Source: Paracoccaceae bacterium (GTDB taxonomy: Bacteria > Pseudomonadota > Alphaproteobacteria > Rhodobacterales > Rhodobacteraceae). Taken from it: DNA of 6,542 nt. Each line of letters opens with the position of its first letter. Positions within the stretch are counted from its first letter, which is position 1. The translations under genes and the position numbers were made by a program. Below, one piece after another: positions 1 to 5,107 of the stretch. The stretch is taken from contig JALQUQ010000148.1 in assembly GCA_023263735.1 (NCBI GenBank), positions 1 through 6,542 on the forward strand, read 5' to 3'. The notes beneath the pieces are model-generated. The model saw only the letters and a program-made list of their open reading frames with translations, did no database searches and was not told the DNA's origin.

Positions 1-660
1 GTGCCGGAAATCGACTGGGTGTCGCATGTGCGCCGCGAATTGGCCCCGGTGGATGCCGGACGGTTCTTTGTGTACGGCAGCCACGATGCCGACAAGGTTC
101 CGGGAATTCTGGCTCAGGGAAACCGGGTGCCGTTGCAGATCGAGGCGACGGTTGCTTTTGGCACCGGCCATCACGGTACCACCTTGGGTTGTCTGCGCGC
201 GTTTGATCGGCTGTTTGAACAGGGGTTCCGCCCGTCGAAGGTGGCCGATATCGGCTGCGGCACGGCGGTTCTGGCGATGGCCGCCGCCAAGGTACTGCCC
301 GACGCGGTTGTTCTGGCCAGCGATATCGACGCGGTGGCGGTTGACGTGGCCGAGGCGAATGTTGCCATCAACGATCTGGCGGGCCGCATCGATTGTCTGG
401 AGGCCGCAGGTTTCGAACATGACACTCTGCACGCCAAGGCCCCCTTTGATCTGGTCTTTGCAAATATTCTGAAAGGTCCGCTGATCGAACTTGCGCCCAG
501 CGTGGCCGAGCATCTGGCCTCGGGGGGGCTGGCCATTCTGTCGGGTCTGTTGGTCATTCAGGCCGAAGCCGTGACAAGGGCCTATGTCGACTCCGGTCAT
601 GAATTGGTCAGCCGCGACGATATTGGCGAATGGTCCACGCTGGTCGTCCGCAAACTCTGA
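1..660 (+). CDS. prmA: Ribosomal protein L11 methyltransferase PrmA, 5'-truncated by the window edge
   Basis: PrmA is a cytoplasmic, SAM-dependent methyltransferase that methylates ribosomal protein L11 on lysine side chains and its N-terminus. The 219 visible residues cover the catalytic domain. They show the family signature AFGTGHHGTT at about 52-61, SAM-binding motif I as DIGCGT at 83-88, an acidic motif II region (ASDID, about 106-110), and the catalytic-loop motif NILKGPL at about 155-161. PrmA proteins are usually close to 290 residues, so roughly 70 N-terminal residues (the L11-recognition domain) lie left of the window. The GTG at base 1 is therefore probably an internal valine codon and not the start. 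The gene ends in TGA at 658-660. A small membrane-protein gene follows 88 bases downstream on the same strand, with no terminator-like hairpin between them, so co-transcription is possible. Identification is firm; only the 5' end is missing. Confidence 0.94.
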   Translation: MPEIDWVSHVRRELAPVDAGRFFVYGSHDADKVPGILAQGNRVPLQIEATVAFGTGHHGTTLGCLRAFDRLFEQGFRPSKVADIGCGTAVLAMAAAKVLPDAVVLASDIDAVAVDVAEANVAINDLAGRIDCLEAAGFEHDTLHAKAPFDLVFANILKGPLIELAPSVAEHLASGGLAILSGLLVIQAEAVTRAYVDSGHELVSRDDIGEWSTLVVRKL

Positions 661-748
661 CATTACCGCTCAAATTCTAGGCAACGGGCCAAACTGCGGC
701 CACATTTCTGGCTTAGGCTGCCGTTCTGTACCGTTGCGAGGATTGGTT

Positions 749-1126
749 ATGTCTGGTCTGGACTATGTAGAATTTCAAAAGCGCATCGCGCGCATTGAAA
801 GGGCACGGGCCTTGGGCCGTGGCTTTGAGGCCGAGGGCACGCTTGGCCGTTCGTTCTACCATAAACCGGCCCGCAAATCGCGCCGCCTGCCCTTGGTTCA
901 ACCGCTGTTTTCCATTTTTGTGCTGGGAACGACGCTGAAAGCCCTGATGATTCTGAATGTGGGGATTCCAGACTATCTAAGCCGGGTCGAGGCGCTTGCC
1001 TCTGGCGATGGGTTCGGGCGTCTGGGCAGTTGGGTGATGCAGGCCGATCCGATCACACTGGCAACCGCAGATGCGATCAAGGCCATGATGGCCGGATCGT
1101 CTGCCAGAATAGCAAAAGCCGCCTAG
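749..1126 (+). CDS. Small hypothetical protein with one predicted membrane segment
   Basis: I do not recognise this 125-residue protein. The ATG at 749 is chosen because GAGGA at 738-742 sits six bases upstream. The open frame extends further 5' (to 584), but that part overlaps prmA and has no comparable ribosome site. The N-terminal 48 residues are strongly basic, with many Arg and Lys (for example the RKSRR stretch near 42-46), and read as a helical, cytoplasmic section. A hydrophobic stretch at about 49-70 (LVQPLFSIFVLGTTLKALMI) is one likely transmembrane helix, which by the positive-inside rule leaves the N-terminus in the cytoplasm. The C-terminal 50 residues are moderately hydrophobic and Ala-rich, with no motif I know. 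There is no signal-peptidase site. Codon use resembles the neighbours. It may share a transcript with prmA, but nothing in the sequence says what it does. Confidence 0.8.
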   Translation: MSGLDYVEFQKRIARIERARALGRGFEAEGTLGRSFYHKPARKSRRLPLVQPLFSIFVLGTTLKALMILNVGIPDYLSRVEALASGDGFGRLGSWVMQADPITLATADAIKAMMAGSSARIAKAA

Positions 1127-1143
1127 GGATCCCCGGCGGCTTT
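1114..1143. terminator. Hairpin between convergent genes, probable bidirectional terminator
   Basis: AAAGCCGCC at 1115-1123 pairs perfectly with GGCGGCTTT at 1135-1143 (9 bp) around an 11-base loop that itself contains the palindrome GGGATCCC. On the + strand the stem ends in TTTA. On the - strand it ends in a run of four T (complement of 1114-1117). It lies between the converging 749-1126 and 1167-1370 genes. The left arm and part of the loop lie inside the last codons and stop of the + strand gene, so it may serve mainly the - strand DUF1127 transcript. The short T tracts limit confidence. Confidence 0.6.
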
Positions 1144-1166
1144 ACCATAACGACGTCTGAGAGAGC

Positions 1167-1370
1167 TTAACGCCCGATGCTGTCGATGTCGGCGCGGCAC
1201 AGGCCAATGTCGTTCAATTCATGATCTGACAATTTGGACAGGCAGTTCCGGGTGTCGCGGTTCGCTTTCACGGTGCGAAGCGTTGCCAGAACGGAGCTCA
1301 TGCCTTGTACGGCGCGGAAAATCGAAATGGCACCAAATGGCGCCGTGTGGGTCGTCTGATATGCGGCCAT
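1167..1370 (-). CDS. DUF1127 family small protein
   Basis: This is a 67-residue protein whose C-terminal half carries the DUF1127 pattern: a basic stretch (TVKANRDTRNCL, about 33-44) followed by LSDHELNDIGLCRADI at about 47-62. That match is clear to a reader who knows the family (consensus roughly L-s-D-r-e-L-x-D-I-G-l-x-R-x-d-I). The start is taken at the ATG complementary to 1368-1370, because on the - strand it is preceded by AAGGA about seven bases upstream. A longer frame reaching 1478 has a weaker rationale. The first 32 residues are not part of the domain and are family-variable. DUF1127 proteins are small and basic. In alphaproteobacteria some have been linked to RNA binding, RNA turnover, or phosphate and carbon metabolism, but I cannot assign a specific role here. 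The gene is divergent from ruvC and convergent with the 749-1126 gene, so it is probably monocistronic. Confidence 0.88.
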   Translation of the reverse strand: MAAYQTTHTAPFGAISIFRAVQGMSSVLATLRTVKANRDTRNCLSKLSDHELNDIGLCRADIDSIGR

Positions 1371-1690
1371 GCTGGTTTCCTTTTCAAACTGCGTAATTGC
1401 TGGGCGATTTGCCCGACGCGCTGGCAGATAATCGTGCTGCATGTGCAAAACAAGTTGGGGATTGGTCAAAGCAGCCATGCAAAAACAACAGGGTCGATTT
1501 TAGACCATTTTCACGCCATTCATGTCGTTTTTGGTGCATGGGGCGAGCTTATGTCGGAAATGGAAAAGGTTCTGTCGAAAATTTCGTATTCCCCGCATGA
1601 GTCTGCAGGGGCGGGATGAAATTGATCTTGGCGAATGTTCCCCTTTCGTGCTAGTTTTTCCGCCAGAAAACAGAACAAAACGGGGCAGGC
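1371..1690. other. Divergent intergenic spacer between the DUF1127 gene and ruvC
   Basis: This 320-base spacer is less G+C-rich than the flanking genes, and I see no convincing coding frame in it. Several open frames cross it, but they lack ribosome sites and family-like sequence. It must hold promoters for both neighbours. On the - strand, TAAAAT (complement of 1497-1502) is a fair -10 hexamer for the DUF1127 gene, but no good -35 lies 16-18 bases upstream. On the + strand, TTGATC at 1622-1627 could be a -35, without a clear -10. A GTTC-N7-GTGC direct repeat at 1637-1651 is listed separately. The ruvC ribosome site is weak (GGGG at 1682-1685, five bases before the ATG). Confidence 0.5.
1637..1651 (+). 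promoter_or_regulatory. Possible LexA (SOS) box upstream of ruvC
   Basis: GTTC at 1637-1640, seven bases, then GTGC at 1648-1651. The LexA operator described for alphaproteobacteria is the direct repeat GTTC-N7-GTTC, so this site differs from it at one base. It lies 39 bases before the ruvC ATG, a plausible place for an operator, and ruv genes are SOS-regulated in many bacteria. A one-mismatch match to an eight-base pattern can arise by chance in a region this size, so this is only a candidate. Confidence 0.35.
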
Positions 1691-2197
1691 ATGCGTGTAT
1701 TGGGGATTGACCCCGGCCTTAGGAACATGGGCTGGGGGGTGATCGATGTGGCGGGCGCGCGGCTGACCCATGTCGCAAACGGTATCCTTCATTCCGAAGG
1801 GGAGGATTTGGCGCGCCGCCTGTGCAGCCTGCATGCCCAACTGACCGAAGTCTTGCGGAGCTATCAGCCCGAAGCTGCCGCCGTTGAACATACCTTTGTC
1901 AACAAGGACGCGGTTGCCACCCTGAAACTGGGGCAGGCGCGCGGGATCGCCCTGTTGGTTCCGGCGCAATTCGGGTTGGACGTGGGGGAATATGCCCCGA
2001 ATGCGGTCAAAAAGACCGTCGTGGGCGTGGGCCATGCCGCCAAGGCTCAGATCGATCACATGATCCGGTTTTATTTGCCGGGGGCCAAGATCGCCGGGGC
2101 CGATGCCGCCGATGCCTTGGCGGTGGCAATTTGTCATGCGCATCATGTGCAATCGGCGGGCCGGTTCGAGGCGGCGGTGAAAAGGGCGGCAGGATGA
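1691..2197 (+). CDS. ruvC: Crossover junction endodeoxyribonuclease RuvC
   Basis: RuvC is the Holliday-junction resolvase. As a homodimer it makes paired nicks in opposite strands of a junction held by RuvA and RuvB, completing homologous recombination and recombinational repair. The protein has 168 residues, against 173 in E. coli. The four acidic metal-binding residues of the RNase-H-like fold are all present at the same numbers as in the E. coli enzyme: D7 in GIDPG, E66 in VEHTF, and D138 and D141 in GADAADAL. The NKDA and GQARG segments (about 71-85) are also typical. The start at 1691 places GIDPG at the expected position, although its ribosome site is weak. The stop overlaps the ruvA start as ATGA (2194-2197), indicating translational coupling with ruvA. 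The enzyme appears intact and active. Confidence 0.97.
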   Translation: MRVLGIDPGLRNMGWGVIDVAGARLTHVANGILHSEGEDLARRLCSLHAQLTEVLRSYQPEAAAVEHTFVNKDAVATLKLGQARGIALLVPAQFGLDVGEYAPNAVKKTVVGVGHAAKAQIDHMIRFYLPGAKIAGADAADALAVAICHAHHVQSAGRFEAAVKRAAG

Positions 2198-2898
2198 TTG
2201 GCAAGATTTCGGGGCGGCTGGAGTGGCGCGGGTCTGACCATGTGCTGATCGATGTGCGGGGCGTGGGCTATATCGTCTATGTCTCGGATCGAACGATGTC
2301 CTCCTTGCCGGGACTAGGGGAAGCGGTGTCACTGTTCACCGAACTGATGGTGCGCGAGGATCTGCTGCAACTGTTCGGCTTTCCCACCATGCTGGACAAG
2401 GAATGGCACCGCCTGTTGATGACGGTGCAGGGGGTCGGGGCGAAAGCTGCGATGAACATTCTTGGCACCCTTGGGGCCGAAGGTGTGGCGCGGGCCATCA
2501 CGCTGGGTGATGCAAAGGCCGTGCAAGCGGCGCCGGGCGTGGGGCCAAAACTGGCGCAGCGGGTTATTCTGGAGCTGAAATCCAAGGCGCCTTCGGTGAT
2601 GGCGGCAGGTGTTGGGTTGACCAAACGCGCGGCCCCCTCCGACGAGGATGTGATCGAAAGCGCGCAGGAGGCCCCGGTCGCGCCCGCGCGTTCGAAACCC
2701 GCGCGCAAGCCAAGCGCGGAAGATCTGGCCGCCACGCAAAGGGCCACGGTCTCGGCGGATGCGCTGTCGGCGCTGATGAACCTTGGCTATGGGCAGGGGG
2801 ATGCCGCGCAAGCGGTGGCCACCGTCATGGGCGAGGCCCCCGAAGCCGATGCCGCGCAGGTCATTCGCCGCGCCCTGAAGCTTTTGGCGCCAAAGTAA
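2194..2898 (+). CDS. ruvA: Holliday junction DNA helicase subunit RuvA
   Basis: RuvA is the junction-recognition subunit. Tetramers hold the four-way junction in a square-planar form and load RuvB rings. The 234-residue protein shows the three RuvA domains: an OB-fold at about 1-63, opening MIGKISGRL and containing the acidic pin residues E55 and D56; a helix-hairpin-helix domain at about 64-137 with two hairpins (VQGVGAKAA at 78-86, APGVGPKLA at 113-121); and a C-terminal UBA-like RuvB-binding domain at about 185-234. The Ala/Pro/Arg/Lys-rich linker at about 138-183 makes it about 30 residues longer than the 203-residue E. coli protein. The start ATG overlaps the ruvC stop by four bases. An in-frame ATG-like start further upstream (2131) lies inside ruvC and is not credible. 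The stop is TAA at 2896-2898. Confidence 0.97.
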   Translation: MIGKISGRLEWRGSDHVLIDVRGVGYIVYVSDRTMSSLPGLGEAVSLFTELMVREDLLQLFGFPTMLDKEWHRLLMTVQGVGAKAAMNILGTLGAEGVARAITLGDAKAVQAAPGVGPKLAQRVILELKSKAPSVMAAGVGLTKRAAPSDEDVIESAQEAPVAPARSKPARKPSAEDLAATQRATVSADALSALMNLGYGQGDAAQAVATVMGEAPEADAAQVIRRALKLLAPK

Positions 2899-2916
2899 GG
2901 GGGCGCTGCCCCCTTT
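2897..2916 (+). terminator. GC-rich hairpin directly after ruvA, possible weak terminator or repeat arm
   Basis: AAGGGGGC at 2897-2904 pairs with GCCCCCTT at 2908-2915 across a three-base loop, giving an 8-bp stem followed by TTTCG. It begins in the ruvA stop codon. The T run is too short for a strong rho-independent terminator. It could attenuate transcription into htpX, protect the ruvCA message 3' end, or simply be the left arm of the adjacent intergenic repeat. Confidence 0.4.
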
Positions 2917-2971
2917 CGCGGCTTTCGTTCCGAAATCCGCTGACCCCCGGGATATTTGGGCCAAGATAAAG
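2899..2971. repeat. Probable Rhodobacterales intergenic repeat element
   Basis: The block begins with the GGGGGC/GCCCCC hairpin. After about 30 bases it carries CCCCCGGGATATTTGGGCC (2944-2962) followed by AAGATAAAG (2963-2971). From memory of Rhodobacterales genomes, the pairing of a 'GGGGGC...GCCCCC' hairpin with a 'CCCGGGATATTTGGGCCAAGATgAAG'-like core recurs in many intergenic gaps. Only one copy is present in this window, so the repeat status cannot be shown from the sequence here and rests on that recollection. It separates ruvA from the htpX leader. Confidence 0.5.
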
Positions 2972-3004
2972 GGCGGGACTTGGGGAGGGGCCTTGGGGAC
3001 GGGG
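2971..3004 (+). other. G-quadruplex-capable G-rich stretch upstream of htpX
   Basis: Six G tracts of three or four occur in 34 bases on the coding strand, with spacers of 1, 4, 1, 4 and 2 bases (starting at 2971, 2975, 2982, 2987, 2995 and 3001). This satisfies the usual rule of four tracts of at least three G with loops of one to seven. It ends 36 bases before the htpX ATG, so it could fold in DNA or in the htpX leader RNA. The region is G+C-rich overall, so function is not implied. Confidence 0.45.
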
Positions 3005-3040
3005 CAGGCGATCTCCATATCGGGGCGATGGAGGTGTGAC

Positions 3041-3976
3041 ATGACAGGTTACGCAAAGACGGCCATGCTGATGGCGGCGTTGACGGCACTTTTCACGGGG
3101 GTGGGGGCGTTGATCGGGGGCGGCACCGGGGCGGTGCTGTCGCTGGTGCTGGCGGCGGGGATGAACCTTTTCGGGTATTGGAATGCCGACAAGGCGGTGT
3201 TGTCGATGACCGGCGCGCGCGAGGTGGATGAGGGGACGGCCCCGGGCTTTGTGCAGATGGTCAACCGGTTGGCTGATCAGGCCGGGATGCCGCGGCCCAA
3301 GGTCTATATCCTTGAAACGGATCAGCCGAATGCCTTTGCGACGGGGCGCAATCCGGAACATGCGGCGGTGGCGGCGACGACCGGATTGTTGCGGCGGCTG
3401 ACGGCCGAGGAATTGGCGGGGGTGATGGCGCATGAGCTGGCCCATATCCGCAACCGTGACACATTGATCATGACGATCACCGCCACCTTTGCCGGGGCGA
3501 TTTCGATGCTGGCCAATTTCGCGCTGTTCTTTGGGGGGGATCGCGAGCGCCCGATGGGGGTGATCGGGTCTTTGGCGATGATGATCCTTGCCCCGCTGGC
3601 CGCGATGCTGGTGCAGATGGCGATTTCGCGCAGCCGGGAATATGAGGCCGACCGGGTGGGGGCGGAGATTTGCGGCGATCCGATGGCGCTGGCGGGGGCG
3701 TTGAAGAAGATCGAGGCCTTTGCCAAGGGGATCGACAATCCGGCGGCGGAAAACAATCCGGCTTTGGCCCATATGTTCATCATCAACCCGCTGCATGCCC
3801 ATGCCCGCGATGCGCTGTTTTCGACCCATCCGGCGACAGCGAACCGGATCGCGGCCCTGATGGCGATGGGGGCGCGCGGGGGGGCGGCGCAGGGGCGGGG
3901 GCCTCGGCCGGTTTCCAGTTCCGTGCCCAAGGTGGGGCGAGATGCGGGCCGCGCGGCACGGGGGCCGTGGAGCTGA
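3041..3976 (+). CDS. htpX: HtpX-type membrane zinc metalloprotease (M48 family)
   Basis: HtpX is an inner-membrane metalloprotease that works with FtsH in clearing misfolded membrane proteins, with its active site facing the cytoplasm. The 311-residue protein has two N-terminal hydrophobic segments (about 8-25 and 29-47), the zinc motif HELAH at 131-135 (H131, E132, H135), two more hydrophobic segments (about 141-164 and 173-195), and the third zinc ligand E202 in [16 protein letters not shown] at 97-105 and the [10 protein letters not shown] stretch at 261-270 are also typical. The last 33 residues are a Gly/Ala/Arg-rich, probably disordered tail ending GPWS. The ATG at 3041 is chosen for its excellent GGAGG six bases upstream. 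A TTG at 2993 in frame is inferior. It sits between ruvA and ruvB, which is functionally unexpected, and ends 46 bases before ruvB. All catalytic residues are intact. Confidence 0.95.
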   Translation: MTGYAKTAMLMAALTALFTGVGALIGGGTGAVLSLVLAAGMNLFGYWNADKAVLSMTGAREVDEGTAPGFVQMVNRLADQAGMPRPKVYILETDQPNAFATGRNPEHAAVAATTGLLRRLTAEELAGVMAHELAHIRNRDTLIMTITATFAGAISMLANFALFFGGDRERPMGVIGSLAMMILAPLAAMLVQMAISRSREYEADRVGAEICGDPMALAGALKKIEAFAKGIDNPAAENNPALAHMFIINPLHAHARDALFSTHPATANRIAALMAMGARGGAAQGRGPRPVSSSVPKVGRDAGRAARGPWS

Positions 3977-4022
3977 GCCGTTTGTGCTTGCCAAAGGGGG
4001 CGTGTTCGGGGAATGTTCGCGC

Positions 4023-5060
4023 ATGATGAGCCCCGATCCCGCCTTGCGCCCTGACCGATTGCCCGAAGACAGTGACCGTGCCCTGCGCCCGCAAGGGTTG
4101 GAGGAATTTATTGGCCAGCAAGAGGCGCGGGCCAATCTGCGCGTCTTTATCGAGGCGGCGCGCATGCGCGGCGAGGCGATGGACCATACGCTGTTTCATG
4201 GGCCGCCGGGGCTGGGGAAAACCACCTTGGCGCAGATCATGGCGCGGGAATTGGGGGTGGGGTTCCGCATGACCTCGGGCCCGGTTCTGGCCAAGCCGGG
4301 GGATCTGGCGGCGATCCTGACCAATCTGGAGCCGCGCGATGTGCTGTTCATCGATGAGATCCACCGTCTGAGCCCGGTGGTCGAGGAGGTGCTTTATCCG
4401 GCGATGGAGGATTTCGCGCTGGATCTGGTGATCGGTGAGGGGCCGGCGGCGCGGACGGTGCGGATTGATCTGCAGCCCTTTACGCTGGTCGGGGCGACGA
4501 CGCGGCTTGGGTTGCTGACGACGCCGCTGCGGGACCGGTTCGGGATTCCGACGCGGTTGCAGTTTTATACCGAGGATGAGTTGAACGAGATCGTCACCCG
4601 GGGCGCGCGGTTGCTGGGTGTGCAGGCCGAGCCGGAGGGCTGCCGGGAGATTGCGCGGCGCGCGCGGGGGACGCCACGGATTGCCGGGCGGCTGCTGCGG
4701 CGGGTGGTGGATTTCGCGGTGGTCGAGGCGGGGGGGGTGATCTCTCGGGCGCTGGCGGATCGGGCGTTGACGCGGTTGGGCGTTGACAATCTGGGTTTGG
4801 ACGGGGCGGACCGGCGCTATCTTTCGCTGTTGGCCGAGCATTATGGGGGCGGGCCGGTGGGGGTGGAAACCATCGCTGCGGCCCTGTCAGAGCCGCGAGA
4901 CGCGATCGAAGAGGTGATCGAGCCCTATCTGTTGCAGCAGGGGCTGATCCAGCGCACGCCCCGGGGGCGGATGTTGGGCAGCCGGGCCTGGCGGCATCTG
5001 GGGCTGGAGGCACCCCGGCCGCAAGGGGCGGTGCAGGGCGATATGTTCGAGGGGAAATGA
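4023..5060 (+). CDS. ruvB: Holliday junction branch migration ATPase RuvB
   Basis: RuvB is the AAA+ motor that, as hexameric rings loaded by RuvA, pumps DNA through Holliday junctions to drive branch migration. The 345-residue protein shows Walker A GPPGLGKT at 60-67, Walker B LFIDEIH at 108-114, sensor 1 GATT at 157-160, the arginine-finger region LRDRFG at 169-174, sensor 2 [12 protein letters not shown] at 216-227, and the C-terminal winged-helix domain with the conserved [17 protein letters not shown] stretch at about 300-316. The start is ambiguous: adjacent ATG codons at 4023 and 4026 both fit. GGGGA at 4008-4012 favours 4023 slightly, while family members often begin like the 4026 form (MSPDP...). 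The open frame extends 5' to 3942 over the end of htpX but without family similarity. Translation probably follows htpX on one transcript. A strong terminator begins right at the stop. Confidence 0.97.
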   Translation: MMSPDPALRPDRLPEDSDRALRPQGLEEFIGQQEARANLRVFIEAARMRGEAMDHTLFHGPPGLGKTTLAQIMARELGVGFRMTSGPVLAKPGDLAAILTNLEPRDVLFIDEIHRLSPVVEEVLYPAMEDFALDLVIGEGPAARTVRIDLQPFTLVGATTRLGLLTTPLRDRFGIPTRLQFYTEDELNEIVTRGARLLGVQAEPEGCREIARRARGTPRIAGRLLRRVVDFAVVEAGGVISRALADRALTRLGVDNLGLDGADRRYLSLLAEHYGGGPVGVETIAAALSEPRDAIEEVIEPYLLQQGLIQRTPRGRMLGSRAWRHLGLEAPRPQGAVQGDMFEGK

Positions 5061-5090
5061 AAAGGCGGGCCAAGGGGCCCGCCTTTTTTT
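5061..5090 (+). terminator. Rho-independent terminator after ruvB
   Basis: GGCGGGCC at 5064-5071 pairs perfectly with GGCCCGCC at 5076-5083 over a four-base loop. The flanking AAA/TTT extends the stem, and seven T follow at 5084-5090. It begins immediately after the ruvB TGA. An A-rich 5' flank (AAATGAAAA) gives some T-richness on the other strand, so it may also stop the converging metG transcript, whose stop codon is 17 bases to the right. Confidence 0.92.
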
Positions 5091-5107
5091 GCATCAGTTC
5101 TATTGCA

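Noticed and set aside
1305..1619. A 104-residue + strand frame crossing the DUF1127 gene and the spacer
   Set aside because: It overlaps the DUF1127 gene on the opposite strand, has no ribosome site and resembles no protein I know.
1622..1656. Possible sigma-70 promoter for ruvC (TTGATC or TTGGCG with TGCTAG)
   Set aside because: The spacings (21 and 15 bases) and the poor -10 match do not support a confident promoter call.
1520..2332. A 270-residue open frame on the - strand opposite ruvC
   Set aside because: Antisense to a catalytic-residue-complete RuvC and running into ruvA, with no motif or ribosome site in support.
3028..3039. Three-codon mini-ORF (ATG GAG GTG TGA) just before the htpX start
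   Set aside because: It coincides with the htpX Shine-Dalgarno sequence itself and is most simply a chance ATG within it.
3942..4022. N-terminal extension of RuvB into the htpX 3' end
   Set aside because: The extra 27 residues have no similarity to RuvB N-termini and mirror the htpX tail in another frame. The ATG pair at 4023/4026 fits the family.
2861..4165. A 434-residue open frame on the - strand opposite htpX and the ruvA and ruvB ends
   Set aside because: Its composition is Arg/His/Pro-rich, typical of antisense shadow frames, and it spans three gene boundaries opposite htpX, which is certain.
3783..4841. A 352-residue open frame on the - strand opposite htpX and ruvB
   Set aside because: Gln/Arg/Pro-rich shadow translation of the ruvB coding strand with no recognisable domain.
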